Source of the DNA: Streptomyces sp. NP160
GTDB lineage: Bacteria; Actinomycetota; Actinomycetes; Actinomycetales; Quadrisphaeraceae
Direction of reading: 5' to 3'
NCBI RefSeq assembly: GCF_006335115.1
Contig: NZ_VDMJ01000009.1
Span: 125,098 to 189,097 of the forward strand
DNA: 64,000 nucleotides
This document shows positions 1 through 8,734 of this stretch, in pieces (the first letter of the stretch is position 1; the number at the start of each line of letters is the position of its first letter). The notes under the pieces were generated by a model. It had not been told where the DNA came from. It ran no database searches and saw nothing but the letters and a program-made list of their open reading frames with translations. The position numbers and the translations under genes were made by a program.

Positions 1-424
1 TGCCCGCCACCTGCGCGTAGGTGGTGACGTAGCCCTTCGTGCCCGCCCGCACCGGCCCCACGGCGTTGGTGAGCGTGGGGTCCAGCACGATGCCGGCGGC
101 GTCGGCGGCCTCCGCCCACTGCGTGCGCAGGTGGTCGGTGGGGGCGACGACGACGACGCGGGCCACCTCCCGGCGGGCCAGCAGCCGGGACGCCAGCGTC
201 AGGGCGAACGTCGTCTTGCCGGCGCCCGGCGTCGCCGTGACGAGGTAGTCCGTGGGCCTCTCGGCCTCGTAGCGCCCGAGCGCCTCGGACTGCCACGCGC
301 GCAGCGGCCGCCCGCCGTGGGACTCCACGGGGCCGACCACGGCTCCGGGGTCGCCGGGAGCCTCCGCGGGCAGCAGGTGCGCGGAGGCTGACAGGCGGGC
401 TCGCTGGAGCGGGGAGGAACTCAC
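1..424 (-). CDS. DEAD/DEAH-box helicase, N-terminal part (cut by window edge)
   Basis: Only the first ~141 codons are inside the window; the rest runs off the left edge. After about 45 residues there is a helicase-like start (RAWQSEAL), then a Walker A motif (TATPGAGKTTFA) and a motif Ia-like stretch (VVVVAPTDHLRTQW). This is the RecA-1 half of a superfamily 2 helicase of the restriction-helicase type common in actinomycetes. The GTG start (424-422) overlaps the TGA of the upstream MFS gene as GTGA, so translation is probably coupled. Motif II and the second RecA domain cannot be seen, and the nucleic-acid substrate is unknown. Confidence 0.85.
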   Translation of the reverse strand, partial: MSSSPLQRARLSASAHLLPAEAPGDPGAVVGPVESHGGRPLRAWQSEALGRYEAERPTDYLVTATPGAGKTTFALTLASRLLARREVARVVVVAPTDHLRTQWAEAADAAGIVLDPTLTNAVGPVRAGTKGYVTTYAQVAG

Positions 425-1884
425 GGCCCGGCCACGCTAGCCGCTCGGTCGGCCGTCCCGGGCTCGTTCGGCCAGCCGCCGGCGGGCCGCACCCGCAGCG
501 CCACGGCGGCCGCCATCAGCCCCACCAGCGACAGCCCGCCGAAGACCAGCGCGAACGTGGCTCCGCCGTCGGCGCTGGGGGCGCCGCCCGCTCCCGCGAG
601 GTCCCCGTGCAGGTCCGGCGCGGCGCCCAGCCGCGCCGCGAACACCGCGCCGGCCACGCCGATGCCCACCACGGCGCCGAGCGCGTCGGACAGCTGCAGC
701 GCCGCGCTGTGGCGCCCGCGCAGGTCCGCCGGGCTGAGGGACAGGGTCAGCACGCTGGTGCTGGACAGGGTCAGGCCCATGCCCAGGCCGCCGAGCGCCC
801 AGACGCCCAGCACGGCCAGCCCCGGCAGCAGGTGCAGCGACGGCAGCACGAGCAGCCCCACGGCCCCGGCCACGAGCAGGCCCCCGAGCGCCATGAGGCG
901 CGACCTGTCCACCCGCAGCCCGCGCCGCCCCTGCAGCGCCGAGCCGAGCGTCCAGCCCAGCGCGGCGCCCGTCAGCGCCAGCCCGGCCAGGGTCACGGGC
1001 AGCCCGCGCTCCAGCACGAGCATCAGCGGCACGTACGCCTCGGCGCCCATGAACCCCGCCGTCATGAGGCCGCGCACGGCGATGACGCTGGGCAGGCCGC
1101 GCTCGGCCCGCAGGGTGCCGGCGGGCAGCAGCGCGGGGAGGGCGACGACGACGGCGAGCACGCCCACCACCACGGACACCACGGGCAGGAGGCGCAGCGG
1201 CACGAGCTCGGCGGCACCGGCCTGGGCGAGGCCCGCGCCGGCGGCCACGCCCAGGCCCCTCAGCGCGCGGGAGCGCTGGCTGAGCAGTCCCTGACGCGGG
1301 GCGGCCCCCGGGTCGGCGGCGGGCGCGCCGAGGTGCCACAGGCGCGGCAGCAGCACCGCGCCCACCACCACGGCCAGCGGGGCGACGAGCAGGAACACCG
1401 CGCGCCAGCTCCACGCCGTGGCGAGCCAGCCCGCCGCCAGGGGACCGACGACGGCGGGCACGACCCACGCGGAGCTGATCCAGGCGAACACGCGGGGGCG
1501 CACGGCCTCGTCGAAGACCGCGCCCACCACGGCGTACAGGGAGACCACGAGCAGCCCGCCGCCGAGCCCGGACACGGCGCGGCCGAGGAGCAGCAGCGTG
1601 AACGTGGGCGCGGTGCCGCACAGCACCAGCCCGCCGGCGAAGGCCAGCAGGCCGGCCACCACCGGGGTGCGCGGCCCGCGGGCGTCGGCCCAGCCTCCGG
1701 CCAGCACGGTGCCGAGCAGGCTGGCGGTGAGGAAGAGGGAGAAGGCGAGGCCGTAGCGCCTCAGGCCGCCCAGCTCGTCGGCGACCACGGGCATGGCCGT
1801 GCTGACCGCCATCGCCTCGAAGGCGACCAGCGTGACCAGCGCGACGATGCCGGCGAGCGCGACCCGCAGCTCGCCGCGGATCAC
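421..1884 (-). CDS. MFS drug-type transporter, 487 aa
   Basis: Integral membrane protein with about 12-14 hydrophobic segments, predicted to be a proton-driven exporter of the major facilitator superfamily. The loop after TM2 carries a recognisable motif A (GGWADARGPRTP), and a conserved-type segment AVSTAMPVV lies in TM1, as in EmrB/QacA-like proteins. The GTG start at 1884 overlaps the stop of the DUF3039 gene (GTGA) and gives VIRGELR before TM1. A longer reading from 2022 would run through the DUF3039 gene and is rejected. The gene ends in a second GTGA overlap with the helicase. The transported compound cannot be inferred. Confidence 0.88.
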   Translation of the reverse strand: MIRGELRVALAGIVALVTLVAFEAMAVSTAMPVVADELGGLRRYGLAFSLFLTASLLGTVLAGGWADARGPRTPVVAGLLAFAGGLVLCGTAPTFTLLLLGRAVSGLGGGLLVVSLYAVVGAVFDEAVRPRVFAWISSAWVVPAVVGPLAAGWLATAWSWRAVFLLVAPLAVVVGAVLLPRLWHLGAPAADPGAAPRQGLLSQRSRALRGLGVAAGAGLAQAGAAELVPLRLLPVVSVVVGVLAVVVALPALLPAGTLRAERGLPSVIAVRGLMTAGFMGAEAYVPLMLVLERGLPVTLAGLALTGAALGWTLGSALQGRRGLRVDRSRLMALGGLLVAGAVGLLVLPSLHLLPGLAVLGVWALGGLGMGLTLSSTSVLTLSLSPADLRGRHSAALQLSDALGAVVGIGVAGAVFAARLGAAPDLHGDLAGAGGAPSADGGATFALVFGGLSLVGLMAAAVALRVRPAGGWPNEPGTADRAASVAGP

Positions 1885-2219
1885 TCCCCGGCGCCGGAGC
1901 CCTTGCCCGACCCCTTGCCGGAGCCGCCCTCGCGGGCGCGCATGCCCTCGATGACCTCCTTGCACATCGGGCAGACCGGGAACTTGTTCGGGTCGCGCCC
2001 GGGGACCCAGACCTTCCCGCACAGGGCGATCACGGGCTCACCGGTGAGGGCGGACTCGAGCACCTTCTCCTTGCGGACGTAGTGCGCGTAGCGCTCGTGG
2101 TCGCCCGGCTCGACGGGCTGCTCCACCAGCTCGCGGTCGAGCAGCGCGGTGCCCGAGGAGGAGGTCCGCGGGTCCGCCGTCGCGGGGCTGGCGCTGGGGT
2201 CCGACAGCGGCTCGCTCAT
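1881..2219 (-). CDS. DUF3039 family protein, 112 aa
   Basis: Small cytosolic protein of the actinobacterial DUF3039 family. The conserved core runs from RYAHYVRKEKV through TGEPVIALCGKVW and KFPVCPMCKEV, so three cysteines (C, then CPMC) could bind a metal. The N-terminal ~40 residues are Ser/Thr/Ala-rich and the C-terminus is a Gly/Ser/Lys repeat (GGSGKGSGKGSG). The family function is unknown. It heads the DUF3039-MFS-helicase run, and a -10-like TACGCT ends 6 nt before the ATG, suggesting a leaderless message. Confidence 0.9.
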   Translation of the reverse strand: MSEPLSDPSASPATADPRTSSSGTALLDRELVEQPVEPGDHERYAHYVRKEKVLESALTGEPVIALCGKVWVPGRDPNKFPVCPMCKEVIEGMRAREGGSGKGSGKGSGAGE

Positions 2220-2225
2220 GCGCCA

Positions 2226-2231
2226 CAGCGT
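2226..2231 (-). promoter_or_regulatory. Putative leaderless -10 box for the DUF3039 operon
   Basis: TACGCT on the minus strand ends six bases before the ATG at 2219, the spacing expected if transcription starts at the A of the start codon. No clear -35 box and no Shine-Dalgarno are visible. This is a position-based inference. Confidence 0.45.
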
Positions 2232-2273
2232 ACGTCCCGCAGCCGCAACGACACCGCGCGACGGCGCGCCCCG

Positions 2274-2822
2274 TCAGTTGAGCGAGGGGTCCGACGGGTA
2301 GGACGCCACCCAGGCCAGCCGGCCGCCCTGCCGGCGCAGCACGGCCGCCCACAGGTCCTGCGGGGCGGCGGTGAAGGCGTCACCGACCTCGCCGTCCACG
2401 ACGTACCAGGAGCCCTCCTCGACCTCCTGCTCGAGCTGGCCCGCGCTCCAGCCCGCGTAGCCCGCGAAGATCCGCAGACCGGCCACGCCGGGCGCGACCA
2501 CCTCGGGCGGCGCGTCCAGGTCCACGACCCCCACCGAGCCGACGATGCGGCGCACGCCGAGCGGCTCGGCGTCGTCCCCGGGGGCCCGCACCAGCCCCAG
2601 GGCCGAGTCGAGGCCCACCGGGCCGCCGCGGAACAGCCGGCCGGGGGCGGTGGTGTACGGCTGCCAGTCCGGCAGGACGGCGTCCACCGCCGTCGTCGTC
2701 GGGCGGTTCACCACCACGCCGAACGCGCCGCCGTCAGCGGTGTGGTCCAGCAGCAGGACGACGCTGCGGCGGAACTCCTCACCGGTCAGGGCGGGCGTGG
2801 CCACGAGGAGCCTGCCGGTCAT
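2274..2822 (-). CDS. YqgE/AlgH family protein, 182 aa
   Basis: Member of the YqgE/AlgH (DUF179) family. Recognisable blocks in order are TGRLLVATPAL at the N-terminus, RRSVVLLLDH, GAFGVVVNRP, the RLFRGGPV block and the FAGYAGWSAGQLEQE motif near residue 140, which are diagnostic. Length is normal for the family (~180-190). The biochemical role is unresolved. ATG 2822 is chosen; a GTG five codons upstream (VDGWS) is also possible. It sits 50 nt upstream of, and codirectional with, nothing coupled: gaps of 54 and 50 nt separate it from DUF3039 and the VanZ-like gene. Confidence 0.9.
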   Translation of the reverse strand: MTGRLLVATPALTGEEFRRSVVLLLDHTADGGAFGVVVNRPTTTAVDAVLPDWQPYTTAPGRLFRGGPVGLDSALGLVRAPGDDAEPLGVRRIVGSVGVVDLDAPPEVVAPGVAGLRIFAGYAGWSAGQLEQEVEEGSWYVVDGEVGDAFTAAPQDLWAAVLRRQGGRLAWVASYPSDPSLN

Positions 2823-2872
2823 CGACCACCCGTCGACCCCGGCTCCGGCCTTCTCCTCGCCCCTCCCGAGCG

Positions 2873-3214
2873 TCACGCGACCAGTCTGCCCCGTCTCACC
2901 GGGAGCAGCAGCCCCACCAGCACGCCGGCGGCGTCGGCGAGGGCGTCGAGGGGGTCCCCGCTGCGGTTCGGGAGCACCCAGTGCTGCAGCAGCTCCGAGA
3001 CCACCGCGTGGGCGAGCAGGACGACGACGAGCACGCGCACCGGCGCCCCGGCGCGGCGCCCGGTCCACGCGACCAGGGCGAAGACCGACAGGTGGACCAG
3101 CTTGTCGACCACCGGCCCCACCAGGGGCACCTGGTCGGTGGACGGCGCGCGCGGTGCGTAGAGCACCACCAGCTGCACCAGCACCGCCGCGGCGAAGAGC
3201 AGCCGGGCCCTCAC
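2873..3214 (-). CDS. VanZ-like membrane protein, 113 aa
   Basis: Short protein with about four hydrophobic helices: residues ~3-20 (LLFAAAVLVQLVVLYAP), a segment after DKLVHLSVFALVAW, VRVLVVVLLAHAVV and a last one before VRRGRLVA. The pattern D-K-x-x-H-x-x-x-F followed by E-x-x-Q and a DPLD.ADAAG motif is that of the VanZ-like superfamily. Its role is unknown; in VanZ itself it is low-level teicoplanin resistance, which should not be assumed here. The GTG start overlaps the TGA of the GGDEF gene (GTGA), so the two are probably coupled. Confidence 0.8.
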   Translation of the reverse strand: MRARLLFAAAVLVQLVVLYAPRAPSTDQVPLVGPVVDKLVHLSVFALVAWTGRRAGAPVRVLVVVLLAHAVVSELLQHWVLPNRSGDPLDALADAAGVLVGLLLPVRRGRLVA

Positions 3215-4761
3215 CGCCCGGAGCGCTCTCCGGAGCGCGCGCGCTGGGCGCGGCGGCGGCGCTTGTCCTCGTACATGGCCGCGTCGGCGGCGGCCACCGC
3301 CTCGGCCACGGTCCGTCCCGGCTCGGCGCGGGCGGCCCCCACGGAGACGCGCAGCGGCAGGCCGTCCGCGGTGCGCGCGGCCTCCACCCCCGCGCGGAGG
3401 CGGGCCACCAGCGCGTCGACGTCTCCGACGCGGGGCACGAGCACGGCGAACTCGTCACCGCCCACGCGCGCCACCACGTCGGAGCTGTCGCGCAGGCACG
3501 CGCGCAGGGCGGCGCCGCAGGTGCGGAGCAGCTCGTCGCCGGCGGCGTGGCCGTGGGCGTCGTTGACGCGCTTGAGGTCGTCGAGGTCGAGCAGGGCCAC
3601 CGCCACCGGCACCCCGGCGTCGACGAGGCCCTGCGCCGCGGCGAGCTCGGAGTCCCACCGGTGGCGGCTGCCGACGTCGGTGAGGGCGTCGCGCCCCAGC
3701 TGCAGCCGGGTGTCGGACAGCTGCTGCTCGACCTTCTGCCGGGCCAGCACCACCGCCAGCACGGTGCCGGCGGTGTGGACGAGCTGGGTGGCGATGCGGC
3801 GGCGCAGCGGGCTGAACGGCTGGGCACCGGTCCCGGCGCGCACCGCCAGCACCCCGCCCGTGGGGCCCGCGGGGTGGTCCGCTCCGCCCAGCGGCAGCAC
3901 GAGGGCGGCCACCGCGCCGTCCTCGGGGCGCAGCGGCGCGCCACCCCCCGCGGCCTGCGCCGCCGCGAGCACGGCGGCGTCGTCGGCCTGCTCGAACGGG
4001 CTGCGCGCGTCGTGGCCCGCGGGCGGGCGCGCGCTGCGCACCACGGCGGCAGGTCCGCCGTCGAGCCACACCGCCGCCAGGCGGCAGCCGAGGGCGTCGA
4101 GCAGCACGTGCGCCACCCGCTCGACCGCCTCCGCGGGCGGGCGGCGCAGCGCCCCGGTGAGCTCCTGCACGGCGTGGAGCGCGCGCAGCTCGTCGACCAC
4201 GGGCCCGTCCACGGCTCCCGTGGACACCGGCGCACCGTCCTCGCGCAGCTCCGGCGGCCCGGGTGGCGCGGGGTGCTCCGCGAGGGCCATCACCAGGTGG
4301 CGGGCGGTGTCGCGGAGGGCCTCGTCGGAGCTGGCGAGCAAGCGCTCGCTGCGGGCGGCCGAGGCGAGGACCACGACGGCGTCGTCACCGCACGCCACCA
4401 GCGCCGCTGTGGCGGCGCGGTGGCCCGCGGCCACGACGGCCGGCTCCACCGAGAGGACCCTGACCACCGCGCCGCTGCGGAGCGCCCGGGCCACGAGGTG
4501 GTCCTCGCCCCCGTCCGCGCCGGCGTCGCCGCCCCCGGCCCGCGCCCCGGCGCCGAGCCCGGCCTCGTGGCGCCAGCGGCCGTCGGGTCCGGGGCGCAGC
4601 AGGAGGACGTCGTCCGCGCCGACGGACGCGGCGAGCGCGCCGGCGGATGCGCTGCTCCCGTCCACTCCGGCCTCCTGCCAGCCCTCGACCACGGCAGGGC
4701 TGCGCGCCCCCCGGTCCGGGAGTATCTCGCAGGTCGCAGGCACCTCACGGCCGCCGGGCAT
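3211..4761 (-). CDS. GAF-GGDEF diguanylate cyclase, ~516 aa
   Basis: Predicted diguanylate cyclase making c-di-GMP from two GTP. A GAF-like sensor region is centred near residues 190-340 (LGCRLAAVWLDGG, LPLGGADHPAGPTGGVLAVR). The C-terminal cyclase domain has DLDDLKRVNDAHGHAAGDELL and the intact active-site motif GGDEF (VGGDEFAVLV). The product-inhibition RxxD site is not conserved: the four residues ending six before GGDEF read DSSD. No N-terminal membrane helix is seen, so it is probably cytosolic. The start is uncertain: ATG 4761 is used, GTG 4785 is an alternative. It begins 14-38 nt after the phosphoketolase stop, so co-transcription is likely. Confidence 0.85.
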   Translation of the reverse strand: MPGGREVPATCEILPDRGARSPAVVEGWQEAGVDGSSASAGALAASVGADDVLLLRPGPDGRWRHEAGLGAGARAGGGDAGADGGEDHLVARALRSGAVVRVLSVEPAVVAAGHRAATAALVACGDDAVVVLASAARSERLLASSDEALRDTARHLVMALAEHPAPPGPPELREDGAPVSTGAVDGPVVDELRALHAVQELTGALRRPPAEAVERVAHVLLDALGCRLAAVWLDGGPAAVVRSARPPAGHDARSPFEQADDAAVLAAAQAAGGGAPLRPEDGAVAALVLPLGGADHPAGPTGGVLAVRAGTGAQPFSPLRRRIATQLVHTAGTVLAVVLARQKVEQQLSDTRLQLGRDALTDVGSRHRWDSELAAAQGLVDAGVPVAVALLDLDDLKRVNDAHGHAAGDELLRTCGAALRACLRDSSDVVARVGGDEFAVLVPRVGDVDALVARLRAGVEAARTADGLPLRVSVGAARAEPGRTVAEAVAAADAAMYEDKRRRRAQRARSGERSGR

Positions 4762-4799
4762 CCCCCACGCACGCAGAGCAACCACCCGGTCACCATAGG

Positions 4800-7244
4800 T
4801 CAGAGAGACGGGTCCCAGCGGAACCCGCTGATCTCTTCCGGGTCCTCCCCGGTCTCGTACGCGTGCGCCCGGGCCGCCAGCCGCGCGTCGGCCATCTCCT
4901 GCCGCAGCCCGGCGTGCCGGACGCCGAGCCCCGGCACCCGGTCGATGACGTCCATGACGAGCCGGAACCGGTCCAGGTCGTTGCGGTGGACCATGTCGAA
5001 CGGCGTGGTGGTGGTGCCCTCCTCGATGAAGCCCCGCACGTGCAGGTTGTGGTGGCCGGTGCGCCGGTAGGTGAGCCGGTGCACGAGCGTCGGGTAGCCG
5101 TGGAAGGCGAACAGCACCGGTCGGTCGGTGGTGAACAGCGCGTCGAACTCGCGGTCGGGCATGCCGTGCGGGTGCTCCGAGGAGGGCTGCAGCCGCATGA
5201 GGTCCACCACGTTGACGAAGCGCACCTTCAGCTCCGGCAGCCGCTGCCGCAGGATCGCCGTCGCCGCGAGCGCCTCCTGGGTGGGGATGTCGCCGGCGCA
5301 GGCGATGACGACGTCGGGCTCGACGTCGTCGTCGTTCGACGCCCACGCCCACCGGCCGAGCCCGCGGGTGCAGTGGGCCACGGCCTCGTCGACGGTGAGG
5401 TAGTCGAGGGCCTGCTGCTTGCCGGCGACGACGACGTTGACGTAGTGCTCGCTGCGCAGCACGTGGTCCATCGTCGAGAGCAGCGTGTTCGCGTCCGGAG
5501 GCAGGTAGACCCGCGTGATCTCGGCCTTCTTGGTGACCACGTGGTCGATGAAGCCCGGGTCCTGGTGGGAGAAGCCGTTGTGGTCCTGGCGCCAGACGTG
5601 GCTGCTCAGCAGGTAGTTCAGGGAGGCGAGCGGGCGCCGCCAGGGCAGCTGGCGCGTGGTCTTCAGCCACTTGGCGTGCTGGTTGACCATCGAGTCGACG
5701 ATGTGGATGAACGCCTCGTAGCTGGTGAACAGGCCGTGGCGCCCGGTGAGCAGGTAGCCCTCGAGCCAGCCCTGGCACAGGTGCTCGGAGAGCACCTCCA
5801 TGACCCGCCCGTTCCGCTGGACGTGGCTGTCGCCGTCCTGGGGGCCGTCGGCGAGCTGGCGGTCGGTGACGTCGAAGACGGCCTGCAGGCGGTTGCTGGC
5901 CACCTCGTCGGGGCCGAAGAGGCGGAAGGTCTCGGGGTTGGCGGCCATGACGTCGCGCAGCCAGTCGCCGAAGACGGAGGTGGGGCTGTGCATCTGCTCC
6001 CCCGGACGCGGCACGTCCACGCCGTAGGAGCGGAAGTCCGGCAGGCGCAGGGGCTTCTTGACCAGGCCGCCGTTGGTGCGCGGGTTGGCGCTCATGCGCC
6101 GCTCGTCGCGCGGGCGGTTGGCCAGCACCGCCTCGGTGGGGGCGCCGTCGTGGCCGAAGAGCTCCGAGGCCCGGTAGGACTCCAGCCAGGCGCGCAGCTG
6201 CTCGCGGTGCCCCTCGTCGGAGCGCACCTCGGACAGCGGCACCTGGTGCGCGCGCCAGGTGCCGGCCACGGGCTGGCCGTCGACGTCGTGCGGGCCGGTC
6301 CAGCCCTTGGGGGTGCGCAGCACGAGCACGGGCCAGCGGGGCCGGTCGCCCGGGTCGCCGTCGTGCGCGGCGGCGTGCTCGCGGGCGGCTCGCTGGTTCT
6401 CGGCGATGGTGTCGAGGGCGGTGTCCAGGGCCCACGCCATGCGCTGGTGGACGGCGGTGGCGTCCTCGCCGTCGCCGGGGCCCGAGACCCACAGCGGGTC
6501 CCAGCCGGTGCCCCGCAGGTACTGCTCGAGCTCGTCGTCGTCCATGCGGTCGAGCACCGTCGGGTTGGCGATCTTGTAGCCGTTGAGGTGCAGCACGGGC
6601 AGCACGGCGCCGTCACGAGCGGCGTCGAGGAACTTGTTGGCGTGCCACGAGGCCGCCAGCGGGCCGGTCTCGGCCTCGCCGTCGCCGATGACGCAGACCG
6701 CCACGAGGCCGGGGTCGTCGAAGACGGCTCCGGTGGCGTGCACGAGGGCGTACCCCAGCTCACCGCCCTCGTGGATGGACCCCGGAACGTCGGCCGCGGC
6801 GTGGCTGGGGATGCCGCCGGGGAAGGAGAACTGCTTGAACAGCCGGCGCATCCCCTCCTCGGTCTGGTCGACGTCGGGGTAGGCCTCCGTCCACGCCCCC
6901 TCCAGCCAGGCGTTGGCGACCACCGCCGGCCCGCCGTGACCGGGTCCGGCCACGAAGAGGGCCTCGGTGTCGCGGTCGCGGATGGCGCGGTTGACGTGGC
7001 TCCAGACGAAGTTCAGCCCCGGGGTGGTGCCCCAGTGCCCGAGCAGGCGCGCCTTGACGTGGTCGGAGCTGAGCGGCTCGCGCTGCAGCGGGTCGGCCTG
7101 CAGGTAGATCTGGCCGACCGACAGGTAGTTCGCCGCCCGCCACCAGTGGTCGACGGCGGCCAGCGCCGCCTCGTCCAGGACGTCGGGGACGAGGTCGCCC
7201 CCGGGGACGACGGGCACGGCGGGGCGCGTGGCGAGGTCGGTCAC
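4800..7244 (-). CDS. xfp: Xylulose-5-P/fructose-6-P phosphoketolase, 814 aa
   Basis: Thiamine-diphosphate enzyme that splits xylulose 5-phosphate or fructose 6-phosphate with phosphate into acetyl phosphate plus glyceraldehyde 3-phosphate or erythrose 4-phosphate. Length matches the family (~790-825). Visible blocks are [14 protein letters not shown] near the N-terminus, GPGHGGPA, the thiamine-binding [23 protein letters not shown], and [12 protein letters not shown] with [13 protein letters not shown]. The GTG start at 7244 is preceded by GGGGGAG at good spacing; an ATG 11 codons upstream is less likely. It is divergent from the nicotinamidase gene with 54 nt between them and runs into the GGDEF gene. 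Confidence 0.95.
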   Translation of the reverse strand: MTDLATRPAVPVVPGGDLVPDVLDEAALAAVDHWWRAANYLSVGQIYLQADPLQREPLSSDHVKARLLGHWGTTPGLNFVWSHVNRAIRDRDTEALFVAGPGHGGPAVVANAWLEGAWTEAYPDVDQTEEGMRRLFKQFSFPGGIPSHAAADVPGSIHEGGELGYALVHATGAVFDDPGLVAVCVIGDGEAETGPLAASWHANKFLDAARDGAVLPVLHLNGYKIANPTVLDRMDDDELEQYLRGTGWDPLWVSGPGDGEDATAVHQRMAWALDTALDTIAENQRAAREHAAAHDGDPGDRPRWPVLVLRTPKGWTGPHDVDGQPVAGTWRAHQVPLSEVRSDEGHREQLRAWLESYRASELFGHDGAPTEAVLANRPRDERRMSANPRTNGGLVKKPLRLPDFRSYGVDVPRPGEQMHSPTSVFGDWLRDVMAANPETFRLFGPDEVASNRLQAVFDVTDRQLADGPQDGDSHVQRNGRVMEVLSEHLCQGWLEGYLLTGRHGLFTSYEAFIHIVDSMVNQHAKWLKTTRQLPWRRPLASLNYLLSSHVWRQDHNGFSHQDPGFIDHVVTKKAEITRVYLPPDANTLLSTMDHVLRSEHYVNVVVAGKQQALDYLTVDEAVAHCTRGLGRWAWASNDDDVEPDVVIACAGDIPTQEALAATAILRQRLPELKVRFVNVVDLMRLQPSSEHPHGMPDREFDALFTTDRPVLFAFHGYPTLVHRLTYRRTGHHNLHVRGFIEEGTTTTPFDMVHRNDLDRFRLVMDVIDRVPGLGVRHAGLRQEMADARLAARAHAYETGEDPEEISGFRWDPSL

Positions 7245-7298
7245 GCTCCCCCACCTACCCGCTGGCGGGGTCCTCACGCCGTGGGACAGGCTGGGTCC

Positions 7299-7910
7299 GT
7301 GACGGCTGCAGCGCAGGAGCGCTTCGCGTACGGACCGGGCACCGCGCTGGTGGTGGTGGACGTCCAGGTCGACTTCGCCGACCCGGCCGGATCCCTGTAC
7401 GTGCGGGGCGGTGAGGACGTCGTCCCGCTGGTGAACGCCGAGGTGGAGTCCGCGGTCGCCGCTGGGTCACCTGTGGTGTTCACGCAGGACTGGCACCCCG
7501 AGCACACCCCCCACTTCGCCGCCGACGGCGGGATCTGGCCGGTGCACTGCGTCGCCGGCACCCCGGGCGCGGAGCTCCACCCCGACCTGGTCGTGCCGGA
7601 GGCCGCACCGCGGGTGCGCAAGGGCACCGGCGCGGAGGACGGCTACTCCGGCTTCTCGGAGCTGGACCTCGCCTCCGGGCGCCGCGAGGCCACCGTGCTG
7701 GGAGACCTGCTCGACGCGCACGGGGTGGAGCGGATCGTCGTCGTCGGGCTCGCCGGCGACTACTGCGTCAAGGCCACGGCCCTCGACGGCGCCGTCCGCG
7801 GGCTGGCGGTCCGGGTGCCGCTGGAGCTGACCCGCTTCGTGCAGCTCGCCGACGGCGACGACGAGCGCGCGGTCGCCGAGATGCGCTCCGCCGGCGTCGA
7901 GGTGCTCTGA
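7299..7910 (+). CDS. pncA: Nicotinamidase / isochorismatase-family hydrolase, 203 aa
   Basis: Predicted nicotinamidase (nicotinamide to nicotinate plus ammonia, NAD salvage). The cysteine-hydrolase triad is complete: D21 (VVDVQVDF), K109 (VRKGTG) and C156 (GDYCVKAT). The metal ligands of PncA also align: D64, H66 and H72 in [11 protein letters not shown], plus H83 in [10 protein letters not shown]. Length fits PncA (186-215 aa). The GTG start is the only one near the family N-terminus. The symbol is a family-level call, since other isochorismatase hydrolases share the fold but not all four metal ligands. Confidence 0.9.
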   Translation: MTAAAQERFAYGPGTALVVVDVQVDFADPAGSLYVRGGEDVVPLVNAEVESAVAAGSPVVFTQDWHPEHTPHFAADGGIWPVHCVAGTPGAELHPDLVVPEAAPRVRKGTGAEDGYSGFSELDLASGRREATVLGDLLDAHGVERIVVVGLAGDYCVKATALDGAVRGLAVRVPLELTRFVQLADGDDERAVAEMRSAGVEVL

Positions 7911-7916
7911 GGGACC

Positions 7917-8642
7917 TCAGGCCTCCCGGCGGTCGCGCAGGAGCACCGGGGCGCATCCGACCAGCGCCGCGGCGGCGACCACCGCGAAGACCGCCTCCCA
8001 GGGGTTGGGCCAGCCGCTGGCCAGCCACGACCCCACCGCGGCCGCGGTCCCGGTGGCAGGCACCCACAGCGGGACGACCCGGGCGCGCCACAGGCCCCAC
8101 AGCAGCAGGGGCCTGCCGACGTACCAGCCGGCCAGCAGCAGCAGGAACCCGACCGCGACCCCCGGCGAGGACTCCACCGCCTCCGCAGCGGCGAGCGCGG
8201 CGCCGTCGGGCAGACCGGCTGAAGCCAGCGCCACCAGGTCGAGCTCGCCCAGGCCGACGGCGACCATGCCCACCGTCCCAGCGCCGGTCATGACCGCACC
8301 GGTCACCGCCAGCCCGGCGCGCCGGCCTGACCTCGCGGCAGCCCCGCCGAGGGCCGCCACGGCGGGCAGGAGCACCAGCCCGGTCGCCGCGAGCGCGAGG
8401 CCCCACGCGGTCCAGCGCCCGGGCGCGGCCTGCGCGGCGGCCAGGGCGCCGGCCGCACCGTCGCCGGTGACCTCGGGGTCGAGGAGGCCCACCGCGACGA
8501 GCAGGGCCGCGCCGATGACGAGGGACGCGCCCGCCAGGCGGGTGCGCCGCAGCGGCCTCCCGGCGGCCGGACCGCCAGCCGGACCGCCAGCACTGCCTGC
8601 GGCGGTGGTGGAGCTCCTCGGGGACTGCTGGGTGCGGGTCAT
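7917..8642 (-). CDS. Hypothetical multi-pass membrane protein, 241 aa
   Basis: Not assigned to a named family. After a ~30-residue Gly/Ala/Pro-rich cytosolic N-terminus there are six hydrophobic segments: LAGASLVIGAALLVAVGLL, WGLALAATGLVLLPAVAAL, a segment around GLAVTGAVMTGAGTVGMVAV, VAVGFLLLLAGWYVG, ATGTAAAVGSWLA and AVFAVVAAAALVGCA. The ATG at 8642 has AGGGAGG seven bases upstream. It diverges from a histidine kinase gene across 92 nt, so it may be a target of, or input to, that two-component system; this is inference from position only. Confidence 0.65.
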   Translation of the reverse strand: MTRTQQSPRSSTTAAGSAGGPAGGPAAGRPLRRTRLAGASLVIGAALLVAVGLLDPEVTGDGAAGALAAAQAAPGRWTAWGLALAATGLVLLPAVAALGGAAARSGRRAGLAVTGAVMTGAGTVGMVAVGLGELDLVALASAGLPDGAALAAAEAVESSPGVAVGFLLLLAGWYVGRPLLLWGLWRARVVPLWVPATGTAAAVGSWLASGWPNPWEAVFAVVAAAALVGCAPVLLRDRREA

Positions 8643-8734
8643 GCGGGCCTCCCTGTCGGTGGAGCCCGGACGCTAGGGACGGCGGGTGCCCCGCGGACCC
8701 GCCGCGCGCGGGAGGCGCCTCCTCCCTTCGACGG

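Noticed and set aside
607..2082. 491-residue open frame on the plus strand across the MFS gene
   Set aside because: It is antisense to a clear transporter, is rich in Gln/His/Arg/Gly without domains, and is typical of stop-free shadow frames in GC-rich DNA.
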